Origin: an uncultured Thermomicrobiales bacterium
GTDB taxonomy: Bacteria > Chloroflexota > Chloroflexia > Thermomicrobiales > UBA6265
Assembly: GCA_902806375.1 (NCBI GenBank)
Contig: CADCWK010000042.1
Location: 1 to 10,533, forward strand
Reading direction: 5' to 3'
Length of the DNA stretch: 10,533 nt
Made by a program: the position numbers and the translations under genes. Within the stretch, counting starts at the first letter, position 1. Each line of letters opens with the position of its first letter. The notes under the pieces were generated by a model, which saw only the letters and a list, made by a program, of their open reading frames with translations, was not told the origin of the DNA and did no database searches. This document shows, piece after piece, positions 1 to 6,861 of this stretch.

Positions 1-369
1 GATTATCTCGATGTCCGGATCCGCCTCAGGGGCGCCGCCGCGCCGACCGGAGCGGTCGCGCCGCCGGTCGCGCTGGCACCGAGCTCGGTCGTTCCGCCGG
101 CGCTCGTCGCGCCTTCCGGCAAGGTCGTCACGGCACCGATGGTCGGCACCTTCTACGCCGCTCCGACCCCACAGGACCCGCCCTTCGTCCAGGTCGGCGA
201 TACCGTCCGGACCGGCCAGGTCATCGGGATCATCGAGGCGATGAAGATCATGAACGAGATCGCCTCCGATGCGGATGGGATCGTCAGCGAGATCCTCGTC
301 TCCAACGGGCAGGGCGTCGAGTACGGCTCGGAACTCCTGCGGCTGGCGCCAGGACCGTCGTCCCAGTGA
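1..369 (+). CDS. accB: Biotin carboxyl carrier protein of acetyl-CoA carboxylase, C-terminal part
   Basis: This is the biotin-carrying subunit of acetyl-CoA carboxylase. It shuttles carboxybiotin between biotin carboxylase and carboxyltransferase in the first committed step of fatty acid synthesis, in the cytoplasm. The frame is open from the first base of the window, so the 5' end is missing. The visible part begins with the end of the N-terminal region (DYLDVRIRLRG), then a Pro/Ala/Val-rich linker of about 30 residues, then a complete biotinyl/lipoyl domain. That domain carries the PMVGTFY motif and the biotinylation site EAMKIMNE; the modified Lys is the codon at 244-246. The protein ends about 40 residues after that Lys, as is usual. 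The TGA stop at 367-369 shares its last base with the ATG of xseA, so the two are probably co-transcribed and translationally coupled. No accC is visible; it may lie upstream or elsewhere. Confidence 0.95.
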   Translation, partial: DYLDVRIRLRGAAAPTGAVAPPVALAPSSVVPPALVAPSGKVVTAPMVGTFYAAPTPQDPPFVQVGDTVRTGQVIGIIEAMKIMNEIASDADGIVSEILVSNGQGVEYGSELLRLAPGPSSQ

Positions 370-1721
370 TGGATGGTGCCGGCACCCGACCCTGGGCCGT
401 CGGCGACCTCACACAGTACATCCGGGAGCGACTGGAGGCCGATCCTCTCCTCGACGAGATCTGGGTCCGGGGTCAGGCCAGTAACGTCTTCCGGGCCCGG
501 TCGGGCCACGTCTACTTCACCCTCCGGGACGACGACGGCCAGTTGAAATCGGCCCTCTTCAAGGGTCAGGCCCGGCGCTCGGCGTACACGCCGGTCGATG
601 GCGACGACGTCATCGTCCACGGCCGCGTCTCGGTCTTCCCCCGCGATGGCACGCTCCAGCTCTACGTCGACCTGGTGGAGGGTGCCGGAGCCGGCCTGGA
701 CCAGTTGCGGCTGGAGCTCCTCCGCCGCCAGCTCGAGGCCGACGGGCTGTTCGATCCGTCGCGCAAGCGTCCCCTGCCGGCGTTCCCGGCGAGGATCGGC
801 GTCGTCACCTCGCCCGACGGCTCGGTCTGGCACGACATCCAGCACGTCGTCGCCCGCCGCTACCCGCTGGCCGAACTGGTCCTTGCACCCAGCGCCGTCC
901 AGGGAGACGCCGCGCCGGACGGGCTCGTCGCCGCCCTCGAGTCGCTCCAGGTTGGCCACGGTATCGACGTGATCATCATCGGCCGCGGCGGTGGTTCGGC
1001 GGAGGATCTGGCCGCCTTCAACAGTGAGGCCCTGGCGCGGGCGCTATTCCGCTCCCGGGTCCCCACGATCAGTGCGGTAGGGCATGAGACCGACTGGTCG
1101 ATCTGCGACCTCGTCGCCGATGTCCGTGCGCCAACTCCGTCGGCCGCGGCCGAGATCGCGACGCCCTCGGCCGTCACCATCGCGGGCGACATCCTCGACG
1201 ATCTCCGGCGACTTCAGGATGCGGCTCAGTCCGCGGTCTCGCTGGCGGATCGGTCGCTGGACCTCGGGCAACGGCGACTCGCCCTTCGGTCCCCGGCGCT
1301 GGTCATCGCGCGGCAGCGGGTCAGCGTCGACAACAGCCTCGCGTTGCTCGAACGGGTCGGTCGGACGCGGATGGAGCGCGAGCGGAGCAGGATCGACGCG
1401 TCGCTGGCGGTTCTGGGTGCGCTCTCGCCACGCAGGACACTGGAACGCGGGTTCTCGATCGTGACCGACCGCGATTCGGGACAGGTCATCGACGGACCCG
1501 CCCTCGCATCACCGGGGATGCGACTCTCGGTGGCCGCGGCGGGCGGCACGTACGAGGCTGAGGTGCCGGGTGGAGGATCCGGCGGGCCGGGGCCGGGTCT
1601 TGTTCGACGCAAGCGCCCCGTGTCCGTTGCGCCCGGACAGCAGATGCTGCCGGTGTCCGGGCTGGAACGGCTCCCGGCTGCGACCGCGGACGCGCAGAGA
1701 AGGACGGCGAGACGTGGCTGA
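369..1721 (+). CDS. xseA: Exodeoxyribonuclease VII large subunit
   Basis: This is the catalytic large subunit of exonuclease VII, a processive single-strand-specific exonuclease that acts from both ends and works in mismatch repair and DNA damage tolerance. The product is 450 residues from ATG 369; a GTG at 366 would add one residue. I prefer the ATG because of the TGATG overlap with accB. Residues 8-105 form the OB-fold domain that binds single-stranded DNA (WVRGQASNVF, GHVYFTLRD). The catalytic domain follows, with the family motifs GRGGGSAEDL at 205-214, GHETD at 238-242 and RAPTPSAAAE just after. A long helical stretch leads to the closing LSPRRTLERGFSIV segment. The last 50 residues (401-450) are an extra tail rich in Gly/Pro and then Arg/Lys, beyond the usual end of the family. 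The 3' end overlaps xseB by 8 nt. Confidence 0.96.
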   Translation: MDGAGTRPWAVGDLTQYIRERLEADPLLDEIWVRGQASNVFRARSGHVYFTLRDDDGQLKSALFKGQARRSAYTPVDGDDVIVHGRVSVFPRDGTLQLYVDLVEGAGAGLDQLRLELLRRQLEADGLFDPSRKRPLPAFPARIGVVTSPDGSVWHDIQHVVARRYPLAELVLAPSAVQGDAAPDGLVAALESLQVGHGIDVIIIGRGGGSAEDLAAFNSEALARALFRSRVPTISAVGHETDWSICDLVADVRAPTPSAAAEIATPSAVTIAGDILDDLRRLQDAAQSAVSLADRSLDLGQRRLALRSPALVIARQRVSVDNSLALLERVGRTRMERERSRIDASLAVLGALSPRRTLERGFSIVTDRDSGQVIDGPALASPGMRLSVAAAGGTYEAEVPGGGSGGPGPGLVRRKRPVSVAPGQQMLPVSGLERLPAATADAQRRTARRG

Positions 1722-2043
1722 TGGACAGCGGACCGGGCTCGATGGCTGGCGAACGACGGGTCTCGGGGGAACGTTCGAAGAGGGGCTAGCGACACTGGAC
1801 GAGATCGTGGCGTTCCTGGAGACCGGGCGCCATGGCCTCGACGACACTGTCGCCGCCTACGAACTCGGTGTAGCCGTGGCATCTCGCTGCCAGGAGTTGC
1901 TCGCCGGGGCCGAACTCCGCATCAGCCAGATCGCCGTGGATACAGATCTCGCGCGTCTCCCGCTGGCGGACCCCGCCGCCGACGAGCGGGAAGACGATGA
2001 CGACATCGGTCCGGACGAGACGATCGACGAGGCACCGTTCTAG
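1714..2043 (+). CDS. xseB: Exodeoxyribonuclease VII small subunit
   Basis: This is the small subunit of exonuclease VII; several copies bind each XseA along its coiled helices and are needed for activity. The start chosen is GTG at 1714, giving 109 residues and an 8-nt overlap with the end of xseA, with a purine-rich stretch (GAGAAGGACGGCGAG) just before it. The same frame is open back to 1570, but there it only shadows xseA. The family core is clear at residues 20-72: TFEEGLATLDEIVAFLE, then LDDTVAAYELGVAVASRCQELL. Typical XseB proteins are about 80 residues. This one adds about 18 residues at the front and an acidic tail at 86-109, in which 12 of 24 residues are Asp or Glu. The subunits overlap in the DNA, which suggests translational coupling to fix their ratio. 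Confidence 0.93.
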   Translation: MADGQRTGLDGWRTTGLGGTFEEGLATLDEIVAFLETGRHGLDDTVAAYELGVAVASRCQELLAGAELRISQIAVDTDLARLPLADPAADEREDDDDIGPDETIDEAPF

Positions 2044-2208
2044 GCGGGATCCCTTCTGTGCTGGCGCCGCTGGCGGTGGTCGTGACGACTGTGCTGCACC
2101 GGGCCATCATGAGTGAGCGGTTCCCCGGGGGACGACAGCCGCAGCGCGCTCCAAGGTGTTGGTGAGACAATTGCACGCAGGTGCCAGCCACTCATCCGCA
2201 CGAGCCAC

Positions 2209-2214
2209 AAGGAA
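2209..2214 (+). promoter_or_regulatory. Shine-Dalgarno of the glutaredoxin-like gene
   Basis: AAGGAA sits 7 nt before the ATG at 2222. It supports that start over the upstream in-frame ATG at 2156, which would add 22 residues not typical of the family. Confidence 0.75.
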
Positions 2215-2221
2215 CAGCAGA

Positions 2222-2515
2222 ATGACCGACGGAGCCCGGCCCGAGATCGTCATGTACGCGCGCCAGCGATTCTGCCCAGACGTCAACCGTGCCCGCGGTC
2301 GGCTCGGGGAGTTGAACCTGCCCTGGGTCGAGTACGACACCGAGAGCGACACCGGAGCCCGTGACCGGATGGTCGCGATCACCGGGCGCGGCAGTGTCCC
2401 GACCCTGCTGATCGGCGACCGGGTGCTGATCGAGCCCTCCGTCGCCGAGATCGACGACGCACTGACGGCCGCAGGCTACGATGTGGCCGCGATGGCCGGG
2501 CTCGCCGGTGAGTGA
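2222..2515 (+). CDS. Glutaredoxin-like protein with a single active-site cysteine (CPDV)
   Basis: This is a small thioredoxin-fold protein of 97 residues. It begins with the first beta strand (EIVMYARQRF) and has the active-site motif Cys18-Pro-Asp-Val21 where dithiol glutaredoxins have CPYC. It then has the expected helix, a second strand (LPWVEYDTE), the cis-proline loop SVPTLLIGD (Pro60) and a final helix. Cys18 is the only cysteine in the protein, so it could act only as a monothiol redox protein or carrier, if it is redox active at all. The GSH- or mycothiol-type partner cannot be told from the sequence. The ATG at 2222 has a good Shine-Dalgarno. The gap from xseB (2044-2221) shows no gene and no clear terminator, so a promoter may lie there but I could not identify one. 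The gene overlaps the next one by 8 nt, which suggests an operon. Confidence 0.85.
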   Translation: MTDGARPEIVMYARQRFCPDVNRARGRLGELNLPWVEYDTESDTGARDRMVAITGRGSVPTLLIGDRVLIEPSVAEIDDALTAAGYDVAAMAGLAGE

Positions 2516-3521
2516 TCCGATCCAGGCTATCGTCGTGGCTTCGGCCAATGGCCGGGTCGGCCTGCCCGCCGCGACCGAGATCCTCGCCGCCGGCGGTTCC
2601 GCCACCGACGCGGTGATCGCAGCTACTCGCCTGGTCGAGGCCGATCCGGGTGACCGGAGCGTCGGGTACGCCGGCCTGCCGAACATCCTCGGCGAGGTCG
2701 AGCTGGACGCCAGCATCATGGAAGGTCGCGGCCTCAGAGCGGGCGCCGTCGGTGGGCTCCAGGGGTACCAGGACGCGATTGACCTGGCCCGGGCGGTCAT
2801 GGACCGTCTCCCCCACGCCTTCGTGGCCGGTGACGGCACCCGGCGCCTCGCGCAGGAGCTGGGGTACGACGGCCGCGATCTGCTCGACCCCGAGACCGAA
2901 AGGATCTGGCGGGAGGGTCTGTCGTCCGAAGGCATCACTGACGGAGTCGCCGACGGGTCGGCCCGTTCCCTCGACCAGGTCATGCAGATGGTGACCCGCC
3001 TCAGCGCCGACCCCGAGCGGACCCACGAGATGTATGGGCTGGGTGAGACGCCGGACGAGCCCCCGCACGGCACGGTGAACGTGCTTGCCCGGGACCGGCA
3101 GGGCAACATGGCCAGCGCGGTCAGTACGTCTGGCTGGGCCTGGAAGTATCCGGGTCGGCTCGGCGACAGCCCGGTGATCGGGGCCGGCAACTACTGCGAC
3201 AACCGCTGGGGTGCGGCGGCCTGCACCGGCCGTGGCGAGATGGCGTTCCGCTGCGCCACGGCGCACAGCGTCGTCATGTTCCTGCGCTTCGGCTATACCC
3301 TCGAGGACGCCGTCACGCAGGCCCTGCGGGACATGGAGGCGCTCGACGACCCGTTCGCGAGCGAGGTCAACATCGTCGCGCTGGCTGCCGACGGGACGCA
3401 CTTCGCCGGCTCGACCGTCGAGAACCGGACCTATGTCTGGCAGTCGCCCGGGATGACCGAGCCGGACGAGCGGCCCCGGCGGGTGGTCCCCCTCACGTTC
3501 CAGCCCGGACGGAGCGTCTAG
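2508..3521 (+). CDS. N4-glycosylasparaginase / isoaspartyl peptidase family Ntn hydrolase
   Basis: This belongs to the asparaginase_2 (T2) family of self-cleaving N-terminal-nucleophile hydrolases. These split the GlcNAc-Asn bond of glycoprotein fragments or isoaspartyl dipeptides. The product is 337 residues from GTG 2508, giving an 8-nt overlap (GTGAGTGA) with the gene before it; an ATG at 2481 is the alternative. The alpha half carries GGSATDAVIAATRLVEADPG and SVGYAGLPN followed by GEVELDASIMEG, which are hallmarks of the glycosylasparaginase branch. The autocleavage site is HGTVN, and Thr189 (codon 3072-3074) should become the nucleophile at the start of the beta chain. Next come STSGWAWK, the substrate-binding GRLGDSPVIGAG and GAAACTGRGE. 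There is no signal peptide, so it should be cytoplasmic. The family is clear; the true substrate (glycosyl-Asn or isoAsp-peptide) is not. Confidence 0.92.
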   Translation: MSDPIQAIVVASANGRVGLPAATEILAAGGSATDAVIAATRLVEADPGDRSVGYAGLPNILGEVELDASIMEGRGLRAGAVGGLQGYQDAIDLARAVMDRLPHAFVAGDGTRRLAQELGYDGRDLLDPETERIWREGLSSEGITDGVADGSARSLDQVMQMVTRLSADPERTHEMYGLGETPDEPPHGTVNVLARDRQGNMASAVSTSGWAWKYPGRLGDSPVIGAGNYCDNRWGAAACTGRGEMAFRCATAHSVVMFLRFGYTLEDAVTQALRDMEALDDPFASEVNIVALAADGTHFAGSTVENRTYVWQSPGMTEPDERPRRVVPLTFQPGRSV

Positions 3522-3531
3522 GCTGCCCGCG

Positions 3532-4044
3532 ATGCGCCGCCCGGGCGAGCGGGCCCTGGCCGGGAAGCTGACCGTGCGGGTCGGTCAGCGCAAGGTCGTC
3601 CTGGCCAAGAGCGCGGGAGAGAGCGAGCGGCACGTCCTGCTCAAGGCCCTGCTCTATGCCCTCTTCGTCGAGCGATACCCGGACCTCCTGATCGAGCGCA
3701 ACCTGGGGCTGCGATACAAGCCGGATCTCGTCGCGCTCGGTCCCGTGCAGGTTCCCCGCTTCTGGGCCGAGGGCGGCGTCACCTCGCGGCAGAAAGTCCA
3801 CTGGCTGGTCCGCCATCTGCGCGACGGGCACCTCGTGTTCGCGCGGCAGTCAGGCCCCGGCGACACGTTCGGTGAGACGGTGGCGGACGCCCTCCGTCGG
3901 GAATCACGGCACGGGCTGGTCGAGGTCCTGACGTTCGGGGACGACGCGTGGGACGCGATCGCGGCGGACGGGACCATCGACCCAGCGGCCCTGCGGCCCG
4001 TGATCCGGCGGTTCGAGCCGTCAGACGGGTCGACCGGACGATGA
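3532..4044 (+). CDS. YaeQ-like protein (possible PD-(D/E)XK nuclease fold)
   Basis: This is a protein of 170 residues, not firmly recognised. Its central part follows the layout of the YaeQ family, whose fold resembles restriction nucleases. It starts with a beta strand (KLTVRVGQRKVVLAKS), then a conserved acidic helix start (GESERHVLLKALLYALF), a basic segment (ERNLGLRYKPDLVAL) with KPD at 63-65, a strand ending FWAEGG (Glu80), and Ser85/Lys88 followed by a helix and the strand HLVFARQ. Asp65, Glu80 and Lys88 could be remnants of a PD-(D/E)XK site, but the E-x-K spacing is not kept, so catalytic activity is doubtful. There are no membrane segments or signal peptide. It starts 10 nt after the asparaginase-like gene and is probably in the same operon, although no strong Shine-Dalgarno is seen before ATG 3532. 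The family assignment is an inference from motif order. Confidence 0.75.
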   Translation: MRRPGERALAGKLTVRVGQRKVVLAKSAGESERHVLLKALLYALFVERYPDLLIERNLGLRYKPDLVALGPVQVPRFWAEGGVTSRQKVHWLVRHLRDGHLVFARQSGPGDTFGETVADALRRESRHGLVEVLTFGDDAWDAIAADGTIDPAALRPVIRRFEPSDGSTGR

Positions 4045-4048
4045 GGCA

Positions 4049-4093
4049 GACACGAGACTGGCCCGGACATCACGTCCGGGCCAGTCTCGTGTC
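4049..4093. terminator. Perfect 20-bp inverted repeat between convergent genes
   Basis: The arms are 4049-4068 and 4074-4093, exactly complementary over 20 bp, with the loop ATCAC at 4069-4073. It lies 4 nt after the yaeQ-like stop and about 33 nt beyond the rho stop on the other strand. It is therefore placed to end transcription from both sides. There is no T-tract on either flank, so it is not a textbook intrinsic terminator. It may act through the very stable GC-rich stem, or as a barrier and RNA 3'-end protector combined with Rho. Confidence 0.75.
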
Positions 4094-4126
4094 CGCGCGT
4101 CGGCACCGTGCGGTCGCGGGGAGAAC

Positions 4127-6556
4127 CTAGACGTCCTTGTTGAGGGTCTCCAGGAACTCGGCATTGGTCGCCGTCTTCACCATGCGGCTGATGACCAGTT
4201 CCGTGCCCTCGGACCCACCCAGCATGGAGACCATGCGGCGCATCGTCCAGACCTGGCGCAGCGTGGAGTCGTCCAGCAGCAGCTCCTCGCGGCGGGTGCC
4301 GGAGCGCTGGATGTCGATCGCCGGGTAGATCCGGCGCTCGGCCAACTTCCGGTCGAGGTGGAGCTCCATGTTGCCGGTGCCCTTGAACTCCTCGTAGATG
4401 ACGTCGTCCATCCGGCTGCCGGTGTCGATCAGGCAGGTGCTGACGACCGTCAGGCTGCCGCCGCCCTCGATGTTGCGGGCGGCGCCGAAGAACCGCTTCG
4501 GCGGGTAGAGCGCGACCGGGTCGATACCACCGGAGAGGGTCCGGCCGCTGGGCGGCACGGCCAGGTTGTAGGCCCGGGCCAGCCGGGTGATCGAATCCAG
4601 CAGGATCGTCACGTCGAGACCGGCCTCGACCAGGCGCTTGGCCCGCTCGAGGGCCATCTCGGCCACCTTGGTGTGATCCTCGACCGGCTCGTCGAAGGTC
4701 GAGGAGATGACCTCGCCCTCGATCGAGCGACGCATGTCGGTGACCTCTTCGGGTCGCTCGCCGATCAGACAGACCATGAGGTGCATGTCGGGGTTATTGG
4801 CCGTGATCCCGTTGGCGATGGACTTGAGGAGCATCGTCTTGCCGGCCTTGGGCGGCGAGACGATCAGGCCGCGCTGACCACGGCCGATCGGAGCGATGAG
4901 GTTGAGCAGGCGCGTCGACAGGATGTTCGGCGCCGTCTCCAGGTCGATCATCTCGAGTGGGAAGATCGGCGTCAGCGAGTCGAAGGTCGGTCGTCTGCGG
5001 GCGACATCCGGATCGACGCCATTGACGGCCTCGACGCGGAGCAGACTGAAGAACTTCTCGTTGTCCTTTGGCGGTCTGACCTGTCCCGAGATCCGGTCCC
5101 CGGTCCGGAGACCGAAGCGACGGATCTGGGACTGGGAGACGTAGATGTCGTCGGGGCTCGGGAGGAGTCGCGGGCCACGCAGGAACCCGAAACCGTCCTC
5201 GATCGTCTCCAGGATGCCATCGCCGAAGACGTTGCCGTCCTGCTCGGTCTGTGCCCGCAGGATGCGCAGCTGGAGTTCGGGGCGCTTCAGCCGGCTGTAG
5301 CCCGTAACGGCCAGCTCCACCGCGAGCGCGTTCACTTCCTCGATCGTCTTGGCCTCGAGGTCCGGCATGGTGATCTGGGGCTGGGCCGACGGACGCGGCG
5401 CCTGCTGCGGGATGGCCGCCATGGCGGGCGGGGACACGGGCGGGCGGGTCTGGGCCGGCATCGGTGGCTGGCGGCGATCCACCCCGTTGACAGGAGCGAA
5501 GTCCCTCGGCCCACGGGGATCGCGCGGCACGAAGCCGTCACGCTCCGGCCGGGTCGATCGGACCGGGCGCGGCTCGAACCGGTCACGCTCCCGCCCGACG
5601 GCTGGACCTCGATCACCGGCCGGCCGATCCTGCGGCCCGCGGGTGAACCCCGGGCGATCGACCCGCTGCTGGCGATGCTCCCGCTCGCTGCTCAGGTCGA
5701 CGGGACGCCCGGACTCGTCGGTCTCGACCCGGCGATCGCCGAGGATGCGGCCCGGACGATCGATGTTCGGGGTACCCTGCTGGGTCTCAAGGGGGCGCCG
5801 CAGCCCACGCTCGATCGCACGATCCAGGGAAGCCAGGTCAGGACGTGGACCGTCCTCATTTCGCCGGGTCCGGGCCACGCGGGGTGTGGACGGATCGTCG
5901 GCATTCGGGATCGCCTGCCGTCGGCCGACGGGCTCGACCGGTGGTGTCAGCGTCCCCGAGGCGAACAGCGCGTCGAGTGAGGTCGTCACCTGGCGGCGAA
6001 CGGGACGCTCGACGACCGACTCCGGTCTCGGGGTCGCCGGCGGTCGCTCGCCCACCGGAGAGGTGGAGTCGCCTGGGCGCTCATCGGGTTCGGTCCGTCT
6101 GGTCTCGTCGGTCCCCTGGATATCCGGCTGAGCGTCGTCGACGGCGTCCTCACGGACACGGGCCATCTGGTTGACGAAATCGTCGATTGCCCGGAACGGT
6201 CCGGGATCGCTCGGGGTCAACGCGACGCTGGTCACGACCTGCTCGTCTTCTGCCGCCCGGGCCGTCGCGCGTGGGGTTCGGGCCCTGACCGACCGCGCGG
6301 CCCTCGGACGCGCCGGCTCGTCCACCACGTCGGGAGTCGCCGCGCTCGCCATGCGCTCGTCGTCCTGGGGCGTCCCGTCGACGGCATGGGACGCCGGTGC
6401 CTCGACCGTCGCGGTCTCGCTTGGAGGCGACTCGGCGGCGACCGGCCGCTTCCGGGCGCGGGTCTTCTTGACCGGGGGCGCTTCGCCCTCGCCGGCCGGT
6501 GCCGGTGTCGCCTGACCAAGGTCAAGCACGGCAGCAGTCGTATCCTCGGCGGACAA
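4127..6556 (-). CDS. rho: Transcription termination factor Rho with a long disordered N-terminal extension
   Basis: Rho is a hexameric RNA-dependent ATPase that ends transcription at C-rich, G-poor sites. The product is 809 residues from TTG at 6556-6554. That start has a perfect GGAGGT Shine-Dalgarno 6 nt upstream. The frame stays open further upstream, but third-position GC falls there (25 of 46 codons, against 31 of 40 just after the TTG) and no good ribosome site is seen. Residues 2-396 are low-complexity, rich in Arg, Pro, Asp, Glu and Ala. The Rho N domain starts at about 397 (PDLEAKTIEEVNALAVELA) and is followed by the cold-shock RNA-binding domain (GDGILETIEDGFGFLRG, DDIYVSQSQIRRFGLRTGD). 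The ATPase core has Walker A SPPKAGKT at 567-574, catalytic Glu600, Walker B ILLDS with Asp654, PPSGRTLSGG, and GTGNMELHLDRKLAERR near the end. Gly599 replaces the usual Asp before Glu600. Confidence 0.96.
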   Translation of the reverse strand: MSAEDTTAAVLDLGQATPAPAGEGEAPPVKKTRARKRPVAAESPPSETATVEAPASHAVDGTPQDDERMASAATPDVVDEPARPRAARSVRARTPRATARAAEDEQVVTSVALTPSDPGPFRAIDDFVNQMARVREDAVDDAQPDIQGTDETRRTEPDERPGDSTSPVGERPPATPRPESVVERPVRRQVTTSLDALFASGTLTPPVEPVGRRQAIPNADDPSTPRVARTRRNEDGPRPDLASLDRAIERGLRRPLETQQGTPNIDRPGRILGDRRVETDESGRPVDLSSEREHRQQRVDRPGFTRGPQDRPAGDRGPAVGRERDRFEPRPVRSTRPERDGFVPRDPRGPRDFAPVNGVDRRQPPMPAQTRPPVSPPAMAAIPQQAPRPSAQPQITMPDLEAKTIEEVNALAVELAVTGYSRLKRPELQLRILRAQTEQDGNVFGDGILETIEDGFGFLRGPRLLPSPDDIYVSQSQIRRFGLRTGDRISGQVRPPKDNEKFFSLLRVEAVNGVDPDVARRRPTFDSLTPIFPLEMIDLETAPNILSTRLLNLIAPIGRGQRGLIVSPPKAGKTMLLKSIANGITANNPDMHLMVCLIGERPEEVTDMRRSIEGEVISSTFDEPVEDHTKVAEMALERAKRLVEAGLDVTILLDSITRLARAYNLAVPPSGRTLSGGIDPVALYPPKRFFGAARNIEGGGSLTVVSTCLIDTGSRMDDVIYEEFKGTGNMELHLDRKLAERRIYPAIDIQRSGTRREELLLDDSTLRQVWTMRRMVSMLGGSEGTELVISRMVKTATNAEFLETLNKDV

Positions 6557-6562
6557 ACGTAT

Positions 6563-6568
6563 ACCTCC
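6563..6568 (-). promoter_or_regulatory. Shine-Dalgarno deciding the rho TTG start
   Basis: On the minus strand GGAGGT is followed by ATACGT and then TTG (6556-6554). It is one of the strongest ribosome sites in the window and argues that translation of rho begins at this TTG. The in-frame ATGs further upstream (for example the one encoding MGAFTGRCG, about 48 codons earlier) are less likely. Confidence 0.8.
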
Positions 6569-6609
6569 AGAGAAGAGCGCGCGACCACAGGGTGGGAGGC
6601 GGCCAGGAC

Positions 6610-6627
6610 CAGCGCCGAACGGCGCTG
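6610..6627 (-). other. Small stem-loop in the rho leader
   Basis: A 7-bp perfect stem (CAGCGCC / GGCGCTG) with a 4-nt loop, GTTC on the minus strand, lies about 54 nt before the rho start codon. It would form in the rho leader RNA and could take part in control of the leader. It could also be chance in GC-rich sequence. Confidence 0.35.
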
Positions 6628-6861
6628 CGACGAGTGGGGGAAGCTGGGAAAGGGTTGTCACGCTCAGTGAACCGCAGCGTCCAGTGAACGCACCCATCGC
6701 CACGCGGGGGATGGATGGCTGGGAGGATGAGCCAGCAGGCGTTGCCGGACTCAACACACCGGTCTGGGGTCGGAACGGAGCGGGTTGCGAACGCGCACAC
6801 GGTTGGCACGATGAGGGGAAGGCAGAAGAGATCGTCGTCCATCCGGGTGTGGTGCAGCCGA

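Noticed and set aside
153..959. A 268-codon minus-strand frame opposite accB and xseA
   Set aside because: The conserved biotin site and the exonuclease VII motifs are on the plus strand. This frame is a shadow.
2044..2221. A possible terminator and promoter between xseB and the glutaredoxin-like gene
   Set aside because: Only short imperfect inverted repeats (for example around GTTCCCCGGGGGAC) and no convincing -35/-10 pair were seen.
2379..3401. Long minus-strand frames opposite the asparaginase-like gene
   Set aside because: They lie across the clear Ntn hydrolase motifs on the plus strand and show no domain of their own.
4358..5980. A long open frame of 540 codons on the plus strand, opposite rho
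   Set aside because: It is a mirror of the GC-rich rho gene. It has no family motifs, and the rho frame on the other strand is unmistakable.
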